64,000 nucleotides of DNA, taken from Papilionanthe hookeriana x Papilionanthe teres (taxonomy: Eukaryota; Streptophyta; Magnoliopsida; Asparagales; Orchidaceae). Below the pieces are notes generated by a model. It saw only the letters and a list, made by a program, of their open reading frames with translations, made no database searches and had not been told where the DNA came from. The position numbers and the translations under genes were made by a program. Location: NCBI GenBank assembly GCA_022702705.1, contig CM040424.1:141471665-141535664 (forward strand). Direction: 5' to 3'. Shown in pieces: positions 12,898 through 23,322 of the stretch; the stretch's first letter is position 1; each line of letters starts with the position of its first letter.

Positions 12898-13896
12898 CTA
12901 AAGATACTCACTATTGTGATCATGTTTTCGCTCTAAACCTTCAATCCTATGATCAATTCTTTCCAATTTTTCATCCAAATTCTCAAAACTCTTCCACTGC
13001 AGGGTCATAACATTCATCAAATCATATAGAGTAGGTGAGCTAGATGCAGGAGGGCCGTAACTAGTAGAAGGGATATCTCTGCTAGTGGAAGGTGCCTTGC
13101 TCCTACTCCCAGTTCTCCCTTCCTCATTAGATTCATAAGTTTTCAAATTTGCTTTACTAATGGGTTTCATCGGATATACCCATTCTTCATCATCTCTTGC
13201 TTCCACTCCAGATAGTTGGCAAAGTGCATAGATTAGGCCATGATGCCCTAAATATCGGCTTGATTCACTCTTTGTTGTAGCCATAATATTCTGATAAATA
13301 ATTCTCCCCACATTTATACTTCTGTTGTTCTGAATAAAGAAATCTAGAACAGCTCTGTCTCTTTTGACTTCACTATGGTGATAGGTGGGTAGCAAAGTTG
13401 AACAAATGAAATAATGCCATGCCTTAGCAGTGGAATTCATCATAAAAAGTGGGAAGTTAATTCGTTCACGATTCTTAATTTTCCAAACTCCTTTCACATC
13501 AGTGAGAAAGTCAATAACATCATTTAACGGACCTTCCATAGTCCCAAAAGTTTCATACTTGCTAGAATAAAAATCGTGAAGCTCATAAAAAGAATTAATG
13601 CGGGCAGCATTAAAATCAACAGAAAGTCCTCTTACTTCGACAGGCTCATCCTCAAGTTGAGTCAGATTTGAATAGAACTACCTTACAACTTCAATAGCGG
13701 CTTTATTTGTTGTGTAATAGAAGTTCACCCATCTTCTTTCTCTAATGACTCGTTCCACCTCTCCTCTGGGATTATCAAAAACTTGACCTTGAATACACTT
13801 TTTTCCTCGAAAGACTGAAGTATATTTCTATTGGGCCATTACATTTATAAATCGAGTTTCATCAAATTCAAGTCTCCCCTTTTGATGTGGAGCCAT
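12898..13896 (-). pseudogene. Athila 3' ORF ('putative plant transposon protein' domain)
   Basis: A 333-codon frame starting with MAPHQKGRLEF at 13896 and ending at 12898. It has two in-frame TAG stops, one early after MAQ and one near 13680 (VVR-stop-FYS), both in places where tryptophan is plausible. The body carries the hallmarks of the conserved domain found in the extra ORF of Athila elements: a VDF segment, an AWHYFICSTLLPT block, SEVKRDRAVL, then RSINVGRIIYQNI and a GLIYALCQLSGV segment. The C-terminus is low-complexity and then coiled-coil-like (SFENLDEKLERIDHRIEGLE). The domain's function is not established; some authors treat this position as env-like. Coding structure is unusually well kept apart from the two nonsense changes. 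Confidence 0.75.
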
Positions 13897-14370
13897 TGTT
13901 TGATCTATCAAAATTACAAAAATCCAAACTAAACTCCAAAATAATAATACAATGACTTCCAAAGGTGGTTTAAAGTAATCTAATCAAGTTCCATGAATTC
14001 CTTCCAAGTCTTTTCTCCACATTTTCAAATTTTCCAAAATTTCTTAATGTGGAAGAAATTCATGGTGAAAATCAAAAATTTTTACATAGGAGTGAAGCTC
14101 TTACTGAAGGAAGATGAAATCCGGTGTTAGAATGTGTTGAAATCCCTCCAAATCTGAGATCTATCAAGCCGTAGGTTGAAATTTCGGTAAATTGGGGAAG
14201 AAGACGATGAATAGTGGCGGTTGACTGGTCAAAATCGCTGTTAAAAGGTAAATTTTGGGATCTCACCGTCAGTGGGGTCGTTCGTGCCGTCGGCGGGCTC
14301 AATTGAATTAAATTCCAACAGCCTCAGGAAAACCATGCCGTCGACAGCCTCGAGCAAGCCGTCAGTGAGA
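13897..14370 (-). other. Spacer upstream of the Athila ORF, with an LTR-like segment
   Basis: No gene is seen. The part at about 14240-14370 aligns with the Athila-2 LTR at about 11150-11275: both carry 'gcgggctc', an AT stretch, 'ctcaggaaaac', then 'gtcgtcaaca'/'ccgtcgacag' and a second 'ccgtc' motif. Either the motif recurs naturally in this family, or a scrap of the lost 5' LTR ended up here through the deletion that joins Athila-2 to element B. Confidence 0.45.
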
Positions 14371-15612
14371 TTCTCAAAAATATTCATGGTTCTATAGCAT
14401 TTATGCTTAAAGGATTTACAATAAAAAATTTTGAAAAATTGCTAAGTAAAACTGCCAATCTTCAAGAAGAAGCTAAACAGATGAGTATAACGAAAAAGAC
14501 TGAAAAGACAAAGACTGTCAAGAAATTTGAAAAGAAACTGGGAAATGTTGCAGAAAAAGGTAAACAAGTAATGCAGGTTTAACCTGAACAAAAGAAACGA
14601 CATAATCCGTCATTATCACAAACATTTCCTCAATTACAACTTCAACAACCAATCCCAGCACCAACATATAAAAGAACAATGGTCGAAAAAATGAATAAAG
14701 AATATCCATTCAAAATAGAGGCCGTTACCAAAATATTCTGTAGCTCACTCAAAATACCAGAATTTAAGCTGCTAGAAGCTAAAAGGCCAGCAAAAGTTAA
14801 CATGAAGGATAATCTTAATTATTGTCCTTATCATAGAATGCTTAGACACAAGATTAAAGAATGTTTTGTTTTCAAAGACTGGTTGGAGCGTAACCTTAAA
14901 GAATATAATATAGTAATCCCGAAAGAATATTTGAAGGAACCTGACAAAGGTTAAATCAATATGATTTCGGTAGATAAGCTTAATTCCGACAACAAGAACA
15001 AAGACAACACTGTTCAGGGTAAAACTTCTGAGGAGATCCTTACTGAATATCAAGTTACAAAATCTTTCAAGAAAGAAAAGAAAAAGAAAAATAAGGAATC
15101 TAAAAGGATTAGAGGTCTTCTAGATATAGGGACTACAATTCCTTTTATATCTTATAGTTCTTATGTGTCTCCATCCCCTACTAGGATAGTCATCTCGGGC
15201 GAAGGGAGAAAATCCCTTAGGATGTTGACTTTGTATGACTTTTTGTTTACCACTGCTATGAATAATAATGTTTCCAGTTCTACTTACATTTTGTCTATTT
15301 TGGGTGATGCTCCTGAAAATGATCATTCAAATTCTAATCCTATAGACAATACTCAAATCGTACATGATCTCAATCAATCTAAAGACAACTAAAAATGACA
15401 GTAACGTTGATAATAATTCTGACAATGACAAAGATGAAAGCGACAATGCCACACTTCAATTACAAGGAGCCCTAATTTCCATAAAATCTAAATCTTTAAA
15501 CTCGAAAACAAAAGAGTCAGACAGTAAACTTGAAGAAATAGTTGAAATCAATTTGAGAAGTGGAAAAGTTCTACCTCCCAGAATGGCTCCACAAGAGAAG
15601 GAAAAAAAATAA
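14371..15612 (+). pseudogene. Element B gag C-terminal half and gag-protease linker
   Basis: Begins in mid-gag (ILKNIHGSIAFMLKGFTIK), collinear with element C's gag from about 30868. A zinc knuckle of the Tat form C-x2-H-x4-H-x4-C (CPYHRMLRHKIKEC) is at 14823-14864; in retroelements this motif binds the genomic RNA. Stops occur at about 14580 and at 14952. The frame continues from 14961 through a lysine-rich linker, shifts near 15364 and ends in an acidic stretch followed by EINLRSGKVLPPR, a signature that precedes the protease in both B and C. The first ~270 codons expected from C are absent. Confidence 0.75.
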
Positions 15613-16787
15613 TCACATCGGAAAAGATCATTACTCCAATATGTCCTCAACTCCCTGAAAGAAATGAGAATGATCTTCACAATAAAGTGGATTATAATGT
15701 ATTAGCTTATTTGAGAAACTTACCAGCAAAATTGAACATCAATGACACTCTTATGCTTTCCAAAGAAATGAGAGAGTCATTGATAAAAGCCCTTTTAGAT
15801 CCTGACATTGGCTTAGCTCAACTTGCTAGTATTATTCAGAATAAAGTCAGTCCATTAGAAGAATGAACAAAGATTACCTTCTCTGACAATGACTTGTTAC
15901 TTGGAACAACTGAACATAATCGTCCACTATATATCACAGTGAATATAAACGACACGACACTTTCAAGGGTTCTTATTGACCCAGGCGTCTCGATTAACAT
16001 TATGAATTTGAAAACTCTTGCATATATAGATATTGATGTGTCCTAATTCTCGAAAGATATGATGATGTTACGAGGATTTAATCAACATGGAGAACGAGCT
16101 CTTTGATAAATAATGCTGCTCCTAAAAATAGATGACTTGATGACAACGACAAAATTCCATATCATTGACTCTGCTACTTGTTTTAATCCTTTACTCGGTA
16201 GACCAAGGCTGCATGAGCATAAAACGGTTCCTTCTTCACTGCATCAATGTATAAAATATTTACAAAAAGGACAAGAATGTTATTTTATAGGAGATTTACA
16301 ACCGTTTTCGATCCATGAAATCGGTATACATGAAGATGCAGCATATTATGCTCCTATAAAGAAAACAATATTTTCCAGAGAGACAACACTGAATATAAAA
16401 GAAAAAGATAGAGAGAAGAAAATAAATGAAAAAGATTATCCTTCTTCAACAAAGATAAAAGATGTTGATCAAACTAATGCTCGATTTTGAGGTCGGAGAT
16501 AAGGACGAGTGAAAGAAAACCCAATTGTCACAATGAAGAAACCATTGAAGTTCAAAATTCACCTGGACTCTGAAGAAGATACAAAAGAAGAAATGACATC
16601 TGTGGTTCTAAAAGAGCCTCAATTCAAATTATCCCTTGAAGAAGAAGACAAAGAAAAACAATTTGAGTCTATGTATGATAAAATTAATCATTATATACAC
16701 TCTATGATTCTAACTCCAATCTCTACTATTAAGGTTGAGAATTTAGTACCCAAAGAAGTATATAGTGACGACAAAAAGCCAATTTAG
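15613..16787 (+). pseudogene. Element B aspartic protease region
   Basis: Would cleave the Gag-Pol polyprotein. The active-site loop reads LIDPGVSINIM with the aspartate codon at 15978-15980, followed by the conserved NPLLGRPRLHEH segment and HQCIKY, GDLQPFSIHEIGIHEDAAYYAP. Stops at about 15864, 16044 and 16105 and a frame change break it. Collinear with element C's protease at 32228-33277. The tail (from 16509) is a charged linker with the KINHYIHSM motif also seen in C. Confidence 0.75.
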
Positions 16788-18102
16788 TTTAGACTTGGCT
16801 CTACTTATTCTAGTACTGAAACAAATGTAAAATTAGAAGATGAAAATCTTCCAAAATCAATGAAAATTCCTTTTGAGTTGTATTCTCCTTGGGCACAAAA
16901 ATTATTCAAAATAGTTTAATGCTAAAAAAAATGGTCTTTAAAACAACCACATTTTATTAAACAAATGTGGAATAACAATAAATAAAATCCTAACTCTAAA
17001 GAAGGTGTTGGGTTTGGTACTCTTGAACCTTTAGATGATATGGAATTTTGCCTTGTCATCACTGAAGAACATAACTCTGAATCAATATCAGACCATCCTA
17101 TTAGAGATGCTCCTCTAGAATTGGAAGAAGAAATTAAATCAACATTTAATGTACTAAAAGAAATAAATTTATGAACTGATGAAAAGCCGAAACCAACTTT
17201 CATTAGTTCTTTCATTAAGGACGTGGAAGAAAAAGATATAATTCAACTGTTGACAGAATATAAAGACTGCTTCGCTTGGACTTATGACGAAAGGCCTGGT
17301 TTATCTCCAGAAGTCGCAGTCCACAAACTTGGGATAAATCAAATCGCAATCCTTGTTAAACAAGCACCGAGAAGGATGCGTGTTGAAATAGAGCAACAAG
17401 TTATTGCAAAAGTTAATAAATTGATAGAAGCCAGTTTCATACGAGAAGAAAATTATCCGACATGGTTAGCCAATATGGTATCAGTTAAAAAGAAAAATTG
17501 ATCAAATAAGGGTCTGTATAGACTTCAGGGATTTGAATAAAGCATGTCCAAAAGATGAATTCCCTTTACCAATCCCAAAATTAATGGTTGACATAGCATC
17601 CAAGCACTCGATATTTTCCTTTATGGATGGATCATCAGGATATAATCAAATAAAAATGTTTTCGGAAGATGAAGCAAACACATCTTTCAAGACACCCATA
17701 GAAATATACTGCTACAAAGTTATGTCATTTGGATTGAAAAATGCTAGTGCAACCTATCACAGAGCCATGACACGGATTTTTGATGAATTAATACACAATA
17801 AAGTCGAATGTTATGTAGACGATTTAGTTGTCAATAGTAAGCAAAAAGATGATCACGTATACGATTTGAGAATTATCTTTGAACGCTTACGACAATATAA
17901 TCTTAAAATGAATCCCTTAAAGTGCGTTTTTGGTGTTACTTCAAGGAAAATTTTAGGATTCATAGTTCGACATCGTGGGATTGAAATTGAGCCCCTCAAA
18001 ATTAAAGCTATCCTAAATATGCCTCCTCCTAAGAATCTAACTCAATTGAGATCATTTCAAGGAACATTAGAATATATGCGACGTTTCATTTCTAATTTAT
18101 GA
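16788..18102 (+). pseudogene. Element B linker and reverse transcriptase
   Basis: A linker with the conserved KIPFELYSP, WNNN and GVGFGTLEPLDD segments leads into the RT, which copies element RNA to DNA. The RT shows PRRMR, YPTWLANMV, then after a frame change DFRDLNKACPKDEFPLP, FMDGSSGYNQI, MSFGLKNASATY, the catalytic YVDD box at 17812-17823 and a LGF(I)VRHRGIEI segment. Breaks are stops in the linker (16785, about 16917, 17172) and the frame change near 17500. The catalytic aspartates are intact. Confidence 0.85.
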
Positions 18103-18720
18103 GGTAGGTGTCAACCTCTTACTTCCCTTACTAGAAAAGATACCAAATTTGTATGGGATGAAAATACCAACACGTCTTTGAAGACATTAAACAATATCTG
18201 ACAACACCCCCTGTCTTAGCAGCCCCTGTATTAGGAAGACCTTTAATCCTTTACACAACAACATTAGATAATTCCCTTGGAACATTACTAGCACAAGTAA
18301 TGACGAGGGAAAAAAAATGCATTATATTATTTAAATCACTGTCCGGTCCAACAGAAATAAAATACCCAGCAATTGAGAAACATTGCTTAGCTTTGCTTTT
18401 TGCAGTACAGAAACTGAGGCATTATATGCTTTCTCATAAAGTGACTCTTATTTCAAGAGTCAACTCATTACAATATTTGATGACACGACTGACACTTTCT
18501 GGAAGATTAGCAAGATCGAAAATGATACTACTCCAGTTCGACATAACATTTGTACCTTTACGTGCTCTCAAAGCACAAATCTTGGCAGATTTTTTAGCAG
18601 CACACCCAATTTCAACTGGATCACCTCTCAATGATGATTTAGCTGATGAACAAATATCAGAAATAAAAAGTTTGAATGTACAACAATGGAAATTATACTT
18701 TGATGGAGCATCATTTGCAT
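18103..18720 (+). pseudogene. Element B RNase H (first domain)
   Basis: Follows RT after a stop at 18100 and a frameshift near 18165. It shows the usual RT-RNaseH tail: PPVLAAPVLGRPLILYT, a TTLDNSLGTLLAQ core, IEKHCLAL, then a QYLMTRLTLSGRLARS block and DFLAAHP. It degrades the RNA strand of the RNA/DNA hybrid. Collinear with element C at 34789-35290. A stop at 18720 falls in the opening strand of the second RNase H. Confidence 0.8.
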
Positions 18721-19140
18721 GAAAAGATAAAGACAAACAGACAATTATACCAGGCAAAGCTGGAGTATGACTAATTTTCATCACTCCAGATAAAGAATTT
18801 ATGCCTTTTTTCCAATCATTAAATGAATCATGCACAAATAACAAAGGTGAATATGAAGTGCTCATAACCGATCTAGAATTCACAATACTAATGGAAATTA
18901 AAAATATTGACATCTATGGAGATTCTCAATTGATTTTCAATCAAATTGCTAGGAAATATAAGACTCTAAAACCTCGACTTGAATAATATTCCCATTACAC
19001 TCTAAAACTGCTTCAACAAATTCCTGATGTGACATTTTTCTTAATCCCATGAAGAGACAATTCTTTAGCATATGCTTTAGCAAAACTAGCAAAAGAATTT
19101 GCTTGTCCAGAAGAAGATGACATATTGATTTTTATATAAG
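18676..19140 (+). pseudogene. Element B second RNase H domain (aRNH, Tat hallmark)
   Basis: A second RNase H-like fold between the RT-RNaseH and integrase is a known mark of the Tat lineage. Visible: WKLYFDGASFA (first acidic residue), AGV-stop-LIFITP, TNNKGEYEVLI (second acidic residue), IYGDSQLIFNQI (third), then an LIP-stop-RDNSLAYALAKLA segment. Stops at about 18768, 18984, 19050 and 19137 break it. The first domain is thought to have been replaced functionally by this copy in the lineage. Confidence 0.75.
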
Positions 19141-20486
19141 GGCGACAAGTTTTTTCTCAAATTAACATGGACAATTGGCACAAAATTGGTGAAAACACGA
19201 CATTGACAATAATTGACAAAAAAGAAGATGATTGGCGACAACTAATCATTCAAAATCTAAAAACCCAAAGGTTACCTAAAAACACTTCTATTGCTACTCA
19301 AATTAAACAAAGAGCATTATCATATGCTCTAATAAATGATGTCCTTTACAAACGATCTTTTGACAAAATGTGGTTAAGATGTCTAAACCAAATTGAATCT
19401 CAAGATATTGTTAAAGAGGTTCGTTCAGGTTTATGTAGTGCACACCAATCTGGACCTAAAATGAAAATGAAAATAAAGAAGATGGGATATTATTGGTCGA
19501 CAATGATGAACGATTGTCTTGAGGTCGCAAATAAATGTCATAAATATCAAATACATAGAGTGCTCTTACACCAACCACCAAATGTATTACACCCAACCAT
19601 AGCTTCATGGCCATTTGAATGTTGGGGAACTGACATAGTGGGCCCTATAGACCCTCCATTGTGTAAAGGTCATAAATTTATTTTAGCGGCTACTGATTAC
19701 TTCTTAAAATGGGCAGAAGCAATACCACTTAGAAAAGTTAAAGTAGAACAAGTTCTTTATTTCTTCAAGACACACATTATCTAAAGATTTGGAATTCCTC
19801 GAAGGGTCATATCAGACAACAGATTGGCCTTTAAAAATACAAAAATGAATAATTTTATTCAAAGACGTGGTATAGGCTGAAGGTACTCCACAATCTATTA
19901 TCCAAAAGCCAATGGATTAGCTAAAGCCTTCAAAAAAACATTGGTTCAAATTTTGAAAAAGACATTAATCAACAGTCCAAGACAATGGCATGAACAATTA
20001 ATAGAAGCTCTATGGGCCTATAGAACTACCTACCGAACACCAACACGATTAACACCGTTCGCTTTAGTATATGGTTCTGAGGCTATTTTACCACTTGAAG
20101 TGAAAATCCCTTCTCTCAGAGTTGCGATAGCAAATAAAATAACTAAAGAAGAAAATGTTAAATTACGACTTGAAGAACTTGAGAGTTTAGAAGGTAAACG
20201 TCTAAAAGCTCAACAAAATATCGAACTGTATCAAGCAAAAATGATATGGGCCCATGACAAATTAGTTCGACCTAGGACCTATCGAATCAGTGAATTAGTT
20301 TTAGTTCTCCGAAGACCTATACTAGCTCATCAAAAAAAAGGTGGAAATTTTGAGCCAATATGGGAGGGCCCATATATAATTGAAAAGACATATTCCGGAG
20401 GATCTTACCAATTGGTAGATTGTCAAGGAGAAAGAATTTTGCCTTCGATCAATGGGAGTTTCTTAAAAAGATATTATGCAACATGA
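19141..20486 (+). pseudogene. Element B integrase
   Basis: Inserts element DNA into the genome. The N-terminal zinc-binding part is damaged (CHKYQ where CHKCQ is usual). The core has GTDIVGPI with D at 19632-19634 and ISDN with D at 19815-19817. The third catalytic residue, 35 residues further on (19923-19925), is lysine (NGLAKAF) instead of glutamate. Stops occur at 19782 and about 19878. The C-terminal region reads LPLEVKIPS, VLVLRRPILAH and FEPIWEGPYIIEKTYSGGSYQL and ends with KRYYAT. No chromodomain is seen, as expected for Tat elements. Confidence 0.85.
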
Positions 20487-20650
20487 AAAGTGATGACTTA
20501 TTTATAAACTGGGATAATAATAAATTTCTTCAAATTATCTTTGTGATACAAATCTGGACTTTTGTGTTTTGTGATATCTTTTCTGCTCATTAAGCAAGTA
20601 CTTATGAGTATGATTCCTTAACAGAATAAAAAAGAGTCTAATATGTTACA

Positions 20651-20668
20651 TTATCCTGTTGTTTTCAG
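20651..20668 (+). promoter_or_regulatory. Candidate 3' splice acceptor before element B's AlkB ORF
   Basis: A pyrimidine-rich run ending GTTTTCAG followed by GGAAAATG, with the AG at 20667-20668 and the ORF's ATG at 20674. Element C has the equivalent TTTTTTCGCAG-GGAAATG at 37476-37482. Conservation of both position and sequence suggests that the accessory ORF is translated from a spliced mRNA. The donor site is not identified. Confidence 0.5.
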
Positions 20669-20673
20669 GGAAA

Positions 20674-20937
20674 ATGTCTAACAACAGATTTCTTTTTACT
20701 TTCCGAAGTGATGTTTGTCTGGCTTTGGACCGACGATGTATTAAAAGAGGATCTAAAATCCACTTTGACTTTGATCTTTCTCAAGTTGAATTACTCTATG
20801 ATGGATCATTTTTATCCATTGCCAATCAAGAAGAAGTAAAAGGAAAAACACCTGTATTAGAATTCAAGCTTCGTCAACAAACTATTAAGACAGAAAATGT
20901 TAATGACAATGAAAAATTAAAGTCAGTAATGGTAGCT
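20674..20937 (+). pseudogene. Element B AlkB ORF, first part (N-terminal module)
   Basis: Eighty-eight codons starting MSNNRFLFTFRSDVCLALD, with no stop before the cut. The N-terminal module aligns with MSNGRLVLNFRNGMSLALD in element C's accessory ORF and with the ORF upstream of gag in C (MTAPKLIFSFTNGMDFAVY). I recognise no known domain in it; it looks like a small alpha/beta or beta-rich module. The ORF is split by element C after codon 88 and continues in the same frame at 49428. Confidence 0.75.
20933..20937 (+). repeat. Target-site duplication of element C, left copy
   Basis: TAGCT directly before the TG of the 5' LTR; identical to 49423-49427. Confidence 0.9.
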
Positions 20938-23314
20938 TGTTGACCTCATTTTTGATGAGGTCTTTTTCTCTTCTCTTTAGTACTTAGGATCTAGCCTTAG
21001 GCTTTTCCTTTGACTAATCTTAGAGGACTAGAAGTGGAACCCACCCTTTAGAAGTTCAAACACCTCTTGACTCCCTGCAAACCCCACAAGCTTGATTGTA
21101 GACCCCTAATCACCTAGAGGGTTGAAATCAAATGTGGAGGTTTAAAGGATGAGTTCCCTATAGGACTTCTTGGCCTTAGGGATACCCTGGGTGGCCTGGC
21201 ATGGTGAGGGTTGACTTCCATATACACTACACTCTCACACACATTCCAAGTTCTAAAACCACACTCTCACCCAACTTGACTTCCTGACTCATGTAGGTAA
21301 TTCACATGGATGGTCCTTAACCCCTAAGCCCCTGGCTAAGAGGGTTAGGAACAACATAGTGAATGCCTCAAATGAGTCCTCTCATGGCTCATATGGGCAT
21401 AATATGACTTCAAGACTCAACCAAATTGATTCCATTTTACTCAAATTTGATCAATCTTCATTTTTCCAAAATTTCAATTTTTGACCCCCTGGGCCCTACA
21501 CCTACTAAACCTACCAAATGCCGTTAAAACTACCCAAAATTTACAAAATTGCCTAAATTACCCAAAATTCCTCAAAATCAATTCTAAACATTTCCCCCCA
21601 CTCAAATTGATCATCCATAGCCAAAAATAACAAAAATTCTAAAAGTACCCTCCAATACCCTCCAAATACCCAAAATGCCCTTCTTAGCCCAAAAATCCAA
21701 AAAATCAGAAAATTCCCAAAAAAAATTCCAAAATATCCCAAATATTCCCAATTTCATTTTGTTCAACTACACCATGGGACAATTTTGCCAATTTACTCCA
21801 CTGTTACCAAAACCCCCAATTTAGCCCATTCTAAACCCAAGTGTACCCAATGTTAAACCAAACCACCCCAATTGATCTCAATTTTGGTCCAATTCAATTC
21901 TAAACTTTAAATAAATATCCCCAACATCAACTTAGACTAAATACAACTCCAATTTTATTGACATTTGGGCCCAATTCTAATTTGAAGCTAAAGGCCCAAT
22001 TTTGGCCCATGACCTAAACCTAACCCAAACCAACCCAATTCAACCCCAATTGGCCCCAAACCTTTTCTAAAACCTTCCTAACATCCCCATAAACAAAACA
22101 CTAACTTGATTTGCCCAAAATGTGAACCTAAACTCCACCCAAACCTAACCCAAAACCAAAATCCCTTAAATTGACATAAGCCCAAACCTAACCCAAATGA
22201 ACCCAAATCCCAAAATCAAAGCCATACCAAAGTTGAAAACTCTTTGTAACACTCCCATGAACATTTCTCAACATTAATTTTACATCAAATATAATTTTAG
22301 CCCAACCTTAACTCAAGTTAGCCCAATTGGATCCATTTTGACCATAACAAAAAAGATCCAATTTCAAACCAATTCAACTCTAAATCACTTCAAATTGATC
22401 CCAAATCATTCATGAAACATTCCTAAGTTAAATTCAACACTTATTGGACTCAATCCTTTGAAAAATTTTCATCCTAAAATTTGTTTTGAAATCTAAAAGC
22501 CCACTCCCTAAACCATCTTGAAAGCCCATCCAAAGTGAAATCCAAAAGCCCAAACCCATTCCAAAGCCCACATGACAATTCCTTCTCATCATCCCTTTAA
22601 TTGGAATCAATTCCTAAGTCCCAAATCAATCATTAAATCAACCTAAATCAAGCACCATCTAAATTTTTCACTAAATTGCCAAAATCTCCAAATTGCTTTT
22701 TCATATAAATGAATCCACTTTTCCTTAGCCAAGGATGAGCCAAATGGAGCCACATGCAAGCCATGGACAAGCCACATGAAGCCATGGGGGGTTTGACTTG
22801 TCACCAAGAAATTAATGGCAAGAAGAAGGAGTCATTTCCTAAGCCTTCCTTAAGCCATTTTAACCTCTTTAATGCAACACCATACCCCAAAATTAACTTA
22901 AACTATTTTGATGGGGACTTCACCACTCCATAGCGGTGACCTAGCCGATCCAGATTGGCCCAAAATCAGACCATGGGGAGGTGAACCAAGCCCCAATACA
23001 TGGGTTGACACATGTGAACCCAAAATCACTCTTCTCCCTTTACCACTTAAATCCAGCCCTATACACTTGGCATTGGATAATTTCTTGCATAAACCTACAG
23101 CATTGGTCCTCCTGACCTTGAGGGTGACCGACCCTGCCGGCCGACCACCACGATTGCCGGAAACCACCAGGCCGAGAGCACCGATGTGAGCCAATTTTTG
23201 AATTTCTCCTTGCTGAGTTGTCCCAGCCCAATTGAACACCATGGCTTTTCTTCCCTTGACCTGAGCAGCTGATCCCAACCTCCAATTGCCCCTGGGAAGC
23301 CCTCCAGCCATGCC

Positions 23315-23322
23315 TATTTAAA
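23315..23322 (+). promoter_or_regulatory. Candidate TATA box in element C 5' LTR
   Basis: TATTTAAA followed by CACCACCTCC, at the same LTR position as in copies A, D and the 3' LTR. In the 5' LTR this would drive the genomic transcript, placing U3 at roughly 2.4 kb. Confidence 0.45.

Larger units (their letters stand above)
2471..14370 (-). mobile_element. Athila-2, truncated Ty3/gypsy element interrupted by a solo LTR
   Basis: In minus-strand order it holds an LTR-like scrap at about 14240-14370, a spacer, the Athila 3' ORF (13896-12898), a non-coding 3' region, a polypurine tract (11454-11442) and a 3' LTR (11441-10307 plus 3042-2471). Gag, protease, RT, integrase and the 5' LTR are missing. 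The right edge at about 14370 abuts mid-gag of element B directly, so a deletion has removed the 5' part of Athila-2 together with B's 5' end. The left edge at 2471 is approximate. Confidence 0.65.

Noticed and set aside
14072..14302. 76-aa minus-strand ORF upstream of the Athila ORF
   Set aside because: It overlaps the LTR-like segment, has no domain, and lies where only a leader is expected.
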